NCBI GenBank assembly: GCA_030220185.1
Contig: JASPKZ010002336.1
Coordinates: forward strand, 62,001 to 126,000
Direction of reading: 5' to 3'
Source of the DNA: Diploptera punctata
Lineage: Eukaryota; Arthropoda; Insecta; Blattodea; Blaberidae
Length of the DNA stretch: 64,000 bases
Shown: piece after piece, positions 10,393 to 20,799 of the stretch
Layout: every line of letters begins with the position of its first letter
How positions within the stretch are numbered: the first letter of the stretch is position 1
The notes under the pieces: model-generated
What the model saw: only the letters and a program-made list of their open reading frames with translations
Told to the model about the DNA's origin: nothing
The model's database searches: none
Made by a program: the position numbers and the translations under genes

Positions 10393-10575
10393 GTATACTA
10401 GTGAAATAATTTATGCCAAATATATACGGTACTTGGAAGCTGAGTTTACTTCCTTAAATAACAAAACGAAGGCAATAAACTATAAAAAAAGTGGATAAAC
10501 TGTTCCTAAACCAATCAGATTTGAGGCTAATTAAATAATGTAAATATGCCATGAAGACGTATGTTGTCTTAACAA

Positions 10576-10612
10576 ACAAACACACACACACACACACATA
10601 TATATTTTATTT
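10576..10612. repeat. (CA)n/(TA)n microsatellite
   Basis: Short CA run followed by TATATA. Confidence 0.9.
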
Positions 10613-10854
10613 TAGGATAACGAGTAGTGTTGCTCGTTGCTCTGAGCCAAAACATGTCTATAAATCCTAAACACCGTCGATTCGAATTCACGTATTATTT
10701 TTTTTAATTTTTAATTAGCGTTTTAACACATGTTACAAATTATTAAATAATTGGTAACATATTATTTAATAGAATACATTTAAAATCTTAATTTTATTCT
10801 CCGGATGTGTGTAATACGTTTCCCTTCAAGTTTTATGATTGTATGTTTCATAGT

Positions 10855-11200
10855 GTCCCGCGCCGTAGCCGAGTGGTTAAGGTAGGAAGCCTTGGCGCAG
10901 AGCTACGGGACTTGCGCTGGTTCGAGTCTCCATGGGGGAAGACATTTTCTCATGGTATTTCGACCAGTATGGGACCGGTGCCCACCCAGCATCGTGAGGC
11001 ATTTGGGTAGCTACAATAAGTAGCGGCTCCAGGTTGAGGAACCAGTTATAACGGCTCGGGGACTCGACATGCTAACCACATGTCACCCCTACACTGGCTG
11101 TTGATCATCTACCTCTGTGATTGACACATGTGGATGTGAAGGGCCAGCAGCCGGCTGGTAAAAGGGCAACCGCTGAAAAGTGGAAAGACCCTCAATCGGA
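10855..11200 (+). mobile_element. SINE-C, full length, type-1 tail
   Basis: The head GTCCCGCGCCGTAGCCGAGT contains a perfect-looking A-box (TAGCCGAGTGG) and a B-box (GGTTCGAGTCT) 50 bases further on. The layout suggests a class II (Ser/Leu-like) tRNA ancestor. The body ends AAGACCCTCAATCGG. A 12-bp TSD, ATGTTTCATAGT, lies at 10843-10854 and 11201-11212. Little diverged from the copies at 29932 and 61789, so probably recent. Confidence 0.95.
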
Positions 11201-11212
11201 ATGTTTCATAGT

Positions 11213-11529
11213 TCTTGTTACAGTAACATAAAGAGAGATATAGCATTATGCAATCAGAATAAAAATGCTTATTTTATTTTATCTTAGTGATACTAATTTG
11301 GTGGTTGCGATTAATTTAAATTACAGAAAACAGGTAGGAGCATGGATATAATGTGGATCAAATCCTGTTTAAATATTTCTATATTAAGCTTTATGGAAGA
11401 AAACTGTCATGCTGCTAGACAATCGAATTTAAATTTTACCCCTTACATAAAACAATTTATTTAGATAATCCATGTTAATTAATTCAATAATATGTAATAA
11501 TTCGCAAATTATTGATTTAAATAAATTGC
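11213..11529. other. No recognisable feature
   Basis: AT-rich spacer between two SINE-C copies; nothing supported. Confidence 0.5.
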
Positions 11530-11541
11530 ATATAATATAAA

Positions 11542-11872
11542 GTCCCGTGTCGCAGACAAGTGATTTAAGGCATTAGGCCTTGTGCAGAGCTACAGGGCAT
11601 GCACTGGTTCGAGTACCCAAGAGACAAGAAATGTTCTCATGTAATTTCGGCCTTTACGAGACCAGTGCCTACCTAGCATCGCGAAGAATTTTGGGTATCC
11701 ACATTAAATAGCTGGTCTGGTTGAGAAAACGAATTATAACGGTTGGGGACCTGACATGCTGACCACATGTCACCCATACACTGGCTGGATGATCGTCCAC
11801 GTCTTTGATTAATTCATGTGGGTGTGAGGCTAGCAGTCGGCTGGTGGGTCAAGGGTCTTCTAAAGGAGGAAT
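11542..11872 (+). mobile_element. SINE-C, diverged, type-2 tail
   Basis: Aligns with SINE-C throughout (GTCCCGTGTCGCAGAC head, GGTTCGAGTAC B-box, GACATGCTGACCACATGTCA body) but ends GTGGGTCAAGGGTCTTCTAA instead of the CTCAATCGG type. ATATAATATAAA is repeated at 11530-11541 and 11873-11884. The A-box is mutated (CAGACAAGTGA). Older copy. Confidence 0.85.
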
Positions 11873-12408
11873 ATATAATATAAAAGTTAATTTTGAAAAA
11901 AGAAAATGCCAATATAAGGTTATTTGTATATCGGCAGGAGAATAAATTCAAGGATATATGGCTATTGATGTATTAGGTCCGAGAATTTGTAACTTATTTA
12001 ACAAGTTTCCGAAAACTTGTAAAAATAAATAGTGATTCAGAATAAAGGAAAATTGAAGAAGATCCGGTATATCCTGAAATAAGGTCGCAGAAGAACATCT
12101 GTATTAAATTACGTGGATCATATAACACCCGGATTTCAGCATACTATAGACCCGTCTGTATTGAGAGTTAGAACTCACTTCTTATACAATGAAGTATAAC
12201 AGGGGTCGGCATTTCTTGTATCATATATCCACTGCACAATTTTAACAAGCACAAACTTATCCCACATATCCACTTGACATACTCGTACTTTGCACTCACT
12301 TAAGGTGACTCCTAAGACTAAACCCTAGTTGTATAGCATACACTGCAATGTGCGCGATGTTTTATTCCTTATTTTGTTTTTACTTACAAAGACACGTGAC
12401 TAAAGGAC

Positions 12409-12643
12409 TTTCTTCTTCTTCTTCTTCTTCTTCTTCTTCTTCGTCACGGTTTAGGTTTATGTACTAGCCTGTTCCGGCTCCAAATTGCTGCTGTTTCCAT
12501 CTTTTCTTTGGTCGTCCCAAGCTTCTTGTTCATTATGGTGAATAGGTGTATGCTGCTTTTGGTATCTACTTTTAGTTGTCTTATTTCTGGTTTGTGTTTT
12601 TGTATGTTCTTTGATATCCTGCTATTGGTCTGAGGAATCTCAT
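12409..12643 (-). pseudogene. LINE 3' end with (GAA)n tail
   Basis: On the minus strand short frames read AAYTYSP- and LGRPKKRW-like, then a GGAGCCGGAACAGGC motif and a (GAA)n tail (12410-12441), as in 831-1009 and 7475-8542. A possible decayed TSD is GTGACTAAAGGAC (12396-12408) versus GTGCCTAGAGGAC (12644-12656). Confidence 0.6.
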
Positions 12644-12656
12644 GTGCCTAGAGGAC

Positions 12657-13287
12657 ATGTGAGGATATATTTGGCATCCTCAAACATGAAGTTTCCGATC
12701 GACTTCAGAGTAATCTACAACTTGACTACACGTAAATCGATTATGAGATCCCACCCATATCAGCTCTACATTCCTGTAAATGCCGTCCTTAAAGTTTTTG
12801 CGTTGTTGAAAGAATATATTAATGGAGAAATTCGGGTCATTTTGGACTACTTTGGGGGAAAAAATCATGTTCTAGGAAGAATATATGGAAAAGGGCGACG
12901 AACACCACTATTTCTTCTCAAAGCATGGAATTTTCATGATAGAGTTCATACAATTAATGGAATCATGCGTGGCTATGGGCAAATCCACGTCATTTAAAAT
13001 TAAAATTAAAGTAATATCTAATATTAATTCCGCTAAGAATCAGTTAATCAATCCGGGTAAATACAGTTTAGAAAAGATAAAAAAAATAGTTGTTTACAAC
13101 CTGGCCTGTGATGATGAAAAGGGGTATATGTAGGTCTACTGAAAAGTAGGACATTTTAAATAATGATTTTTGTCATCATCTTAATACTGAAACGGTGAAT
13201 TTCTAGGCAGAATATTGTATCAAAGCTTTATCTAGCAAATTTCCATCCATAGAAGTGTATAGCAAGAATTCTGAACCATCTTGTATA
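12657..13287. other. Unassigned stretch with a 128-codon frame
   Basis: A plus-strand frame at 12611-12997 is the longest open run here, but its product (FPIDFRVIYNLTTRKSIM onwards) matches no family I recognise. The frame begins inside the LINE tail, and codon use looks like plain AT-rich sequence. I treat it as chance. Confidence 0.4.

Positions 13288-13350
<63 letters not shown>
13288..13350. repeat. (AAT)n microsatellite
   Basis: About 20 AAT units; no adjacent element recognised. Confidence 0.95.
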
Positions 13351-13965
13351 CATGGTTACAATAATGGGTATTTAGTAAATAAGTGAGCAAATTATATTAT
13401 GCACCGTATATATTTATAATTTTATTTTTCCGTATGCCATATTTTTATTAAATTGTTATCTTCTTTTAAAAGCTTGTACAATTTGTAAATTCGGTTATAT
13501 AATGTAAACTTGTACTAGGAATTTTTCTAAAAGTTATGAATTGGTGATGTTTACTAAATACACCTAGGTCACTTAACATTAATTTATATGTTGAAAATAC
13601 AAGTTCGAAATGAATAAATTTGAAAGTGTTAACATAATTTCAAAATAAACAGACTAAAAGCAATTTCGTAGCCGAATGTAAAATTAGAGTGGTAACAAAT
13701 ACACTACTATTTAGTACCTTCATGAAAATGTATAAATAGAATTCCTAAAATAAAATTGCCTTAAAATATTCATAAAACCTTCAAGGCTGCAAGATAAGAT
13801 GGTTCTTGAAACATCTTCATCAAATCACTATGGTTATCAGATCAGCGGATTTGGCTTCTTTTTGAGCACTATGAACATTTCTACAAATAATGTATTTTAT
13901 TTAACTATGCTCTTTAAAATCTCTGATCATTAACGTTAAGGACACCCTTCTATGTATGTATGTTA

Positions 13966-14425
13966 GGGTGGTCTTTACTTAGGGGTGTTATTAAAATGTC
14001 TTCTGATTTCAACGGATTTACTCTATTCTTTTTTTCCTTTTGGCTCAATTTGATAGTGTACTAAATTTCATTGCAATGAATTAACGTTAAACCATGCCGC
14101 ACTGGACCTAAATTTATAAATATTTAAAAAAATATAGTAACAGCAAGAGTATTGTTTATTAATTTTTCTATTTCTTAAACAAGAGAGTTAAATCAATAAA
14201 TATCTTCAAGTGTAATAGTTTTAATGAAATTAATTAAAACATCATAAATCATTACATTTTTATCGCTATTTTCTTTTCAATATCGCGTCTGTTCTAGCTG
14301 AATGCGGCACGGTTCCATATCTTAAATTTTAACAAAACGGACTTTAAATGACTTCTTACAACTAAAGGGGCGAAAATAGAGGGTGTGAGAAATGAAATAC
14401 GAAAAGTCGAAAATAATGACCACCC
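13966..14425. mobile_element. 460-bp TA-flanked DNA element
   Basis: Ends GGGTGGTCTTTACTT (left) and, in reverse complement, GGGTGGTCATTATTT (right) are imperfect 15-bp inverted repeats. A TA dinucleotide lies just outside each (13964-13965, 14426-14427). This fits a non-autonomous Tc1/mariner-type MITE. The interior is AT-rich and noncoding. Confidence 0.65.
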
Positions 14426-14755
14426 TAATATACATACATACATCTAATTTATAGTGCCGGGTAATATGGCGACGACTTGTCAGACATAATACAGCATATA
14501 CAGCATTATTTTACAAAAATTAAAATAATACAACGATTTTATCGAAATATTTATAAAATATTTTTTTAAATCTTTCATAGTGAGAATAGTTTCAGAATGT
14601 AAAATGTAGATTATATGTGACTGTATAGCAATGTCTCCATTTAAATAACTGATAATATTGGAAATGGATGTTGTATAATTTAAGCTTTTAAGTCTATCGC
14701 CAGGTCTACGAAACTTGTAATGTATCTGGAACATTCCAGCATTATTTGCTTTACT

Positions 14756-14785
14756 GTAATAGAATAGAATAGAATAGAATAGATT
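14756..14785. repeat. (AATAG)n tail of LINE-G
   Basis: About six AATAG units. In minus-strand sense it is the pentanucleotide tail of the LINE-G end that starts at 14786. Confidence 0.9.
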
Positions 14786-15250
14786 TATTTAGCCTGGTGG
14801 AGTTAAAGCCATGTGGCCTTCTCTTCCATTCACCAGGACAAACATGTGTTACATATAAATACAAAAAATTACAATAATAGTCATACTAAACAATTAATTA
14901 TCTGTCAAATTGAATAATAATGAAAATAATGTCTAATAATACAATAAAATTAAATACAATTACAATTAAATTAATGATAGAATGCATACAGAACGGAATA
15001 ACAGCTCGAATCTACTATACATAACAAGAAAAAAAAAAGAAAAGAAATACAAAGAAAGTAATAAACTATGATGAATTAATCTATCGATTTTTATACAAGG
15101 CATTAGGTAAGACATTATTTAAGAATTCACAAAACGCTTATTCCTGTCTAGAAATCTTATAGGAATGAGTTAATTTGTGTGTGTAGCTCTCAATCTACTC
15201 ATAGTTAATAGAGTTTAATTTTTCTGATGACTTTATGAAGTCAAATTTTT
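14786..15250 (-). mobile_element. LINE-G 3' region, copy 1
   Basis: Read on the minus strand it ends CTCCACCAGGCTAAATAAAT followed by short tandem repeats. Conserved upstream blocks (TGTCCTGGTGAATGG, TAACACATGTTTG, and TATAGTAGATTCGAGCTGTT near 15015) occur in the copies at 25435, 43020, 52785 and 58252. The copy at 26100-26330 extends into coding sequence, identifying this as the 3' UTR of a non-LTR element. Upstream limit uncertain. Confidence 0.75.
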
Positions 15251-15599
15251 ATTACTTGTGTCTAATTCTTTATTTAATATAATGCAGTTTAATAGCATTA
15301 TTTTCGATAAAAATTGCAGTTAAAAAGAACAATTGAAAAATAAAATATAAAAAGTTTTATGCTTAAAACTTGTTCATTTCTTTTTACACAAATTAATCCA
15401 TATTAAGTTGGCAAACCCCAAATTGGATGCAGCAATGATCGCGAATTTTATACATTTGAATTTCCAAATATTTTCTTTTTTTATACTGAGGAGTAATATT
15501 TTTGTCACCTGTAAATATATGAATGTCATTATATTTAGCTGGTAAATCTGTGGTGGCTAAATTGCTGCTGTGTTTTAATGGATACATTTTAAAATTGGT

Positions 15600-16160
15600 T
15601 GTACATTGCCAGGTTTCATTTTGTAGTATCGACTAAACCATTTTGAAATTTTGTCCCTTCTGATAGTGTTAGGAGTTAAGACTCATTGCAATCACTTGTA
15701 AATAATAAATAGCCTTCCTTCGCGTCAAACGCCCTTCAGATTACAAAATTGCTTAGAGACAGAGAAGAGATTGAGAGTTGAATCCCCTCCAAATTACATT
15801 AAGCTTGTTGTCTCAATTGGCGGTCCACTTTATAAAGCTCTTCGGGGTACTGGATGTAGAGTCAATCGGCTGTAAGTCTGCTCTAAACAATATTCACATT
15901 TTGTGAAGTTATGAGAAATCGTAAATTTCAAATATTTTTGTGTTTAAAATCAGGATATATCCAAGTAGTTTCTTTTTAAGCATTACCAATTACCATTTGT
16001 CTTGTAGCAATCTCTGTATTGTGGTGAAATATTTACGTAGAGATTGGCAGTCTAATAATAGCCTATATTGTGGTGGACAATCATTCAGTAAATATTAATT
16101 CATTATAATTATTCATTATTTTAAAATATAGATCTAGTTGAAATTAAATTAAGTCACTTC
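15600..16160. other. No recognisable feature
   Basis: AT-rich, no open frame of note; nothing supported. Confidence 0.5.
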
Positions 16161-16164
16161 TATA

Positions 16165-16250
16165 GACTGGAGATGGTATAACTGGTGGAGTTCCTTCCTT
16201 TCACTCCGCCGGCCAGAGTTCGATTCCTGGCGGGTCGTAAATATGGTAGT
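16165..16250 (+). repeat. tRNA-like SINE head, unassigned
   Basis: TGGTATAACTGG (A-box-like) is followed about 30 bases later by GAGTTCGATTCCTGGCGGGT (B-box-like with a TpsiC-type stem). No acceptor stem closes, so it is not a tRNA gene. It is probably the head of a further SINE family. The following (GGTAGT)-rich stretch may belong to it. Confidence 0.4.
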
Positions 16251-16734
16251 GGTGGCGATAGCGGTAGTAAAAGCAGAAGCAATAATGGTAGTAGCAGTTG
16301 TTTATTTAACGATAATTTTTAACAATTAAAGTGATTGCTGGGGTAGACTATTTTAGATCATTGCATTGGAACAGTGTTTGCGTCAATGTCTTACGTTATC
16401 TTTTGCTATCTATGGCATGGCCTTGGCGTACTGATAACCAGACCCAGAGAGCCCCGCTATGAACCTGCATGGCGCGTAATTAAGGTACTATCTTCCCCGT
16501 ATACAGGTGGTCGGTTTAAGTCAGCTGGCATGTAGGTCTCACTGGGAACAATCCAACAGTAGTGGGAGATTAAAAATAACGAAAAAGAAAGTAAACATAT
16601 AGGCCTAAAACCGTTCGACCCGGACTAATGTTTAACCTTGCTCGCTTCTCGTTCTTAGATGCGTGGGCTGAAATCAGGGAAGGCCGCTGTATTTTTTAAA
16701 GCGTACAGATTCTGATTACGACTTACGTCGATAG

Positions 16735-16820
16735 GGGAGAACATTGGAGGTCCCATGTTGTAGATTTACGGCACGTAAAAGAACCTCAAGCTTGAAAAAA
16801 GAGGGCTCCTAATCAAAATT
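16735..16820 (+). mobile_element. SINE-B-like body fragment
   Basis: GCACGTAAAAGAACCTCAAGC followed by a block ending AATCAAAATTTGACGG aligns with the SINE-B body at 4366-4425. The head cannot be aligned, so this may be a relative with a different promoter. Confidence 0.45.
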
Positions 16821-16829
16821 TGACGGTTT

Positions 16830-17835
16830 TTTTCACGCACAATTTTGATTTGTGACACTAATCTCCTGACCTGTTAAAGTACATCATGAAATAAAATAAC
16901 TCACTAGCCCACTACATATGCACACTATCTAAATATTCCAGACGCTATATGATCTTAGATGTTAATATTTTACGTAATTATTAATTAAACAAACACATAG
17001 GCTAGATAGGATCTTTAGAAGTTTTAAGCGAATATCGTTTAAACATGTTGCCATATATAAAACGGAAATTATTTGACAAAAAAAAAAGCACATTCACAAA
17101 TAACTTTCAATTCTCCTGGCTGATGGAGGAAGGATTGCATGCCTACTTAACATGCAGTCTGTTATTTAGTTCAACACAAACTATGAATGAAGAAACGCGG
17201 AAACTGTATACATCCAATATGGATAGCGTTATCATACATCGTATAGTCAATATATTTATCCATTTACGTTTTATAACATTGATCGACAATTGTTCCATTA
17301 TTTTACTAAGAGTTCACTGTAAATACAGGCAGGAAGCTAGATCGAACGATAATTAGTTCAGAGTACCAGACAACATAAAAATGTAAACAGATGTGTTGCC
17401 GATGTGCGAATAAACGGTTTCTCTTTGACTCTGAAGAAGTTTTAATGTCTCTGAGCCGCCCATATTGAACCCATCAAGATGGGCATTCCATTTTTTTGAG
17501 AATGTATTTGTATTCCATTTTTATTCATAAATACGACTTTAAAAAATTAGATTTGCCTTAACGACACAGAAAAAGAATGCACTGAAATTTGTTAAGTCAA
17601 CCTTTTACGATCCCTTTTATGTTAAGTATCATTTCGAAGTTTCTCTCCTTTACATTACACTGCACATTTTATAGTCCTTATAGTAATTAATAATTATTAC
17701 TGGTAACTTACATTTATCACACTAATATTGAAAGTTCGAAAATTTAGAGGTTTATAATTCAATCACAATTTAACGGGTGAAAGGATTTGGATGGAACTTA
17801 TTGGATATATAATCTGTATCCTGCATTAGCATATG
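16830..17835. other. No recognisable feature
   Basis: About 1 kb. A 103-codon plus frame (17045-17356) has no recognisable similarity and looks like chance. Confidence 0.45.
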
Positions 17836-18034
17836 CAGGGTAATTCAAAATGAATGGGACAAAAGAAAACATTCATATGACTATTGCATTAAATTTATTT
17901 TAGAATACAAATTTAACATGAAAGATTAACTTTTCAAATTTTCATGGATAGTCATTGATGTTCAACGTAGGCTTAATAATTTGTGGTACCTATATGTCTA
18001 TGAAGATGCCAGTAACCAAAATTTACCGATATCA

Positions 18035-18205
18035 ACGTCCCAGTAATACCTTAGTTATCTGTTAGATGTCTCATTGGGTCGATGTGTTGATCGCATGTCA
18101 TCCATGGCATCTATCAGCAAATAAGAGTAACTAAATTAACTTGGTCTAGTAACTCCTTACAAAGGAGAGGCTATATGACTCAACAATGGGCTATGCCATT
18201 AAACA
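18035..18205 (+). mobile_element. SINE-B tail fragment inside transposon
   Basis: AGTAATACCTTAG, ATCTATCAGC and GTAACTAAATTAAC match the 3' third of SINE-B at 4425-4570 in order. The tRNA-like head is absent. It lies between the left TIR and the transposase remnant. Confidence 0.65.
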
Positions 18206-18276
18206 TCACATGTCTAAGCGATATTTAATTTCTTGCCAGACACTTCCAAGATAGCTTGGTAAACGGAGTTAACCGC

Positions 18277-18546
18277 TTAGACTAGCTGCTGTAAGTCCTG
18301 TAGAATTTGGGGGACACGTACATCATATCCTTCAAATATCTTCAAAAAAAAAAAGTTGCATGCTGTGAGGTTGGGTGACCTGGGGAGCCATGCCATCAGT
18401 GGCACATCATTCAATCGAGCATGACAAACCCAGCGTTGTGGAAGATGTTCGTCGAGATGACTTCTGTAAGACATTAGGCCAATGTGGCGGGGCACCGTCT
18501 CGCTGGATACTGAAGTCGCAATATGCTTTTTATGTCGTTTAAACAT
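18277..18546 (-). pseudogene. Transposase fragment (IS630/Tc1-type DDE)
   Basis: Minus-strand frame: HLDEHLPQRWVCHARLNDVP, LMAWLPRSPNLTACNFFF, then VPQILQDLQQLV. The pattern LPQRW-(I)GR...PLMxWPPRSPDLTPCDFFLWG is the region around the second catalytic Asp in insect IS630/Tc1-like transposases. Here PDLTPCD has become PNLTACN, removing that Asp. DGAPPH is visible one frame away at about 18500-18520, so a frameshift separates it. N-terminal helix-turn-helix and the first Asp are missing; dead copy. Confidence 0.85.
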
Positions 18547-18719
18547 TCATTTTGATTAATATATCTTACAATGAGCATCGGCAATAGTTGTTTTCATTGT
18601 TGGAAACGGAAACTTGGGATATTAAACTTTCATGCTGCATTTATATTTATAAAATAAAACCATTACTGTAGTTACTGGAATATGTCTTTCTTGTCCCAAA
18701 CATTTTGAATTGTACTGTT

Positions 18720-19320
18720 GATTTATTTATTATGTTTCACAATACTTCACATCTTCCTATGCACAAGTAATCTGTAATATTAATGTAATTCCTAGCTCCC
18801 CTAGACGGAGAGAGGAACGAGATGTAAAAGTAATAAAATACCTGCTTAATATTAGGTTCAAATACATAGCTTTAGGATCTGTTAAGTTGATTTGTGACAG
18901 TCCCTATTATATTTAAGTCCATGTTTGGCCTTTAACAATCATAGGGAGGGGGAGAAGTAGGTAAATCGAAAATAAATAATAGTGTAGAATTAATAGTTTT
19001 GGGATAATTGAGAATAGTGTTACTCTCGATATTATTTAAGAACAAGTTCAATTCCTATCGTAAATGGGGGAGTGAGAAGGAGTGAAAAATGGAATATCCG
19101 GCATGAACGCGACTAGTGTCGAATTCATAGTTACAGAGCCGCTAAGCTGATTTGAAACAAGAAGATGGGGATAAATAAGTACCCGGCTTTGCCAACAAAT
19201 AGCTGGGAGTAATGAAATTATATTATTTATCGATTCCGGAAAAAAAATCTGAACAATGTAAATGAATAAGAGTCTCAATACTTTTAAATTTCAAGATAAA
19301 CCAGTATTAAGGTCATTATG
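18720..19320. other. No recognisable feature
   Basis: AT-rich spacer without a supported element. Confidence 0.5.
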
Positions 19321-19326
19321 TAAATT

Positions 19327-19478
19327 GTTAAAATCTTAAATTCGTACATGATATTAGTCCTCAATAACTTTTAGTTTAAATCAATTGAAAACTACTTCGT
19401 AATGACGAAGTTTTTAAAGTGAAATTTGTTTTAGTTGAGGATGACTGAAATATCGGGTACGAATTTTAAGATTTTAAG
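19327..19478. mobile_element. Foldback element FB-4
   Basis: Inverted repeat: left arm 19327-19375, right arm 19420-19478, with shared TTAAAATCTTAAA and GTCCTCAA motifs. A smaller ACTTCGTAATGACGAAGT palindrome lies in the loop. The arm motif TAGTCCTCAA also occurs in FB-1, FB-2 and FB-3, so these are probably one family. Confidence 0.7.
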
Positions 19479-19701
19479 TTTTAAAACCAGAAATCGTCAT
19501 GTATTAAATATGTTTAAAAGTGGATTACATACATATTACTGTAGAACATAAGCTCACATTTACATTTATTATTTTCATAAAAAATATTTTTCTTACTTAT
19601 CTATATTATATCGTTTTAAATTAATTAGCATTTAAACTTGTATATTATTATTTGTTTATATATATATGTTATATTCAGATTTTCGCGGATATAAGTATGA
19701 A

Positions 19702-19787
19702 TATGAAAGTTTTCTTGGGTTTTCCGCGTCTTGGATTCAAGTTCGGCCTCTGGCCACTGATCCAAGACGCGGAAAATCCAAGAAAAC

Positions 19788-19794
<7 letters not shown>
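19702..19794. repeat. Near-perfect 35-bp stem hairpin
   Basis: Arms 19702-19736 and 19760-19794 match at 34 of 35 positions, with a 23-base loop holding GGCCTCTGGCC. The right arm runs into (AT)n. Arms contain TTTCTTGGGTTTTCCGCGTC. It may be a MITE or a transcribed stem-loop. Confidence 0.9.

Positions 19795-19823
<29 letters not shown>
19795..19823. repeat. (AT)n microsatellite
   Basis: Lies between the hairpin and a minus-strand SINE-A; a second AT tract lies at 20114-20150 beyond the SINE. Confidence 0.95.
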
Positions 19824-19825
<2 letters not shown>

Positions 19826-20113
19826 TTAGTAATTCTGCCCGAAGGCAGGTCCTTCACTGCAATCATAGCATTTCATGCTATGCTTGCAGCTTTACTAGGG
19901 AATTGTAGGTGTGGTAGCTTCCCGTTGCTTTCCACACCGGTGAAGGATGATGATGGCCATATGATTTCGGGGACCGTTTGGGCCTTAAAGTTTTCCTGAC
20001 ATTTGTCTTACAGGTGAGGAAAAACCCCGATAAAAACCTCACCCAGAAAAACTGCCCCGACCGGGGTTCGAACTTGGGCCTGCAGCACGCTACTTTGAGA
20101 CCACAGCGATGGA
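19824..20113 (-). mobile_element. SINE-A, type-1 tail, head deleted
   Basis: Body and tail match other copies (AATTCTGCCCGAAGGCAGGT, CACCTGTAAGAC in reverse). A deletion joins GGGCCTG directly to CAGCACGC, removing part of the region between the A and B boxes. The B-box GGTTCGAACTT is still visible. AT repeats flank both sides, so a TSD cannot be told. Confidence 0.9.
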
Positions 20114-20116
20114 CAT

Positions 20117-20148
<32 letters not shown>

Positions 20149-20150
20149 GA
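20114..20150. repeat. (AT)n microsatellite
   Basis: Right flank of the SINE-A copy. Confidence 0.9.
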
Positions 20151-20274
20151 GGCATAAGTAAATAGTATAACATAGTTATTTTGATATACCGGTATATATT
20201 TATTTTTAAAGATATATAATTAAGAACATTTTAGATTATATTGAATTCTGTAATTTTGCATATTAATTGTATTT

Positions 20275-20385
20275 CAGTAGGTCATGAGGAACTATTGGCT
20301 GCCATATTCGCCTGTTTTTCCAACGTTTGCGGGTTGAAACCCGGCCGGTATCGATTGATTTTTCAGGGCGTAAAAATCACGAATA
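20275..20385 (+). mobile_element. SINE-B head fragment
   Basis: GCGGGTTGAAACCCGGCCGG, then ATCGATTGATTTTTCAGGGC, matches the SINE-B head at 4253-4300. Truncated shortly after the head; body and tail absent. Confidence 0.7.
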
Positions 20386-20799
20386 TTATAATTAGAAGTA
20401 GGTTTCAATTTATCTTTGATTAATTGGGTTGTTTCATTAAACGTTCAACTTCGATAAATTTGATCTTGAAAAACTGATACTTTATTACATTTTGTTTTAT
20501 ACAAGGAAAATAAACGAATATAAATCTTACGTATGTAAAGTGTATAGTGCCAACTGATAAAGGAGAATGCAGGTTATCTACCTAACATATATGTCACGAG
20601 TCCACTTTTCTGTTGATTCATTATATATAAGTAGTACAGGTGACAACGAATGTTTGTCAAGGTTGTAGACTCTCATAACGAAGGCCAAGGTTTTGTTTTA
20701 TCGGTATGATGTTGCACAAAGTTGTGTAACTCTAATGGAACCATCCTGAGTCACAATCCAGTAACTAAAAATAATAGACGAGGAAAACATCTAAAAAAT

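Larger units (their letters stand above)
17836..18717 (-). mobile_element. Tc1/mariner-type DNA transposon relic
   Basis: Imperfect terminal inverted repeats bound about 880 bp. The left end begins CAGGGTAATTCAAAATGAAT; the right, in reverse complement, begins CAGTACAATTCAAAATGTTT, and both continue TGGGACAA. The interior holds a minus-strand transposase fragment (18277-18546) and an inserted SINE-B tail (18035-18205). No TA duplication survives. The CAGRGTRATTC termini resemble those of the 32754 element. Confidence 0.8.

Noticed and set aside
10855..10935. Candidate tRNA gene
   Set aside because: A- and B-boxes are good but the acceptor stem does not close and the unit repeats as a SINE with TSDs.
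12611..12997. 128-codon plus-strand open frame
   Set aside because: Overlaps a minus-strand LINE tail at its start, has no recognisable domain, and has a competing minus frame; most likely chance.
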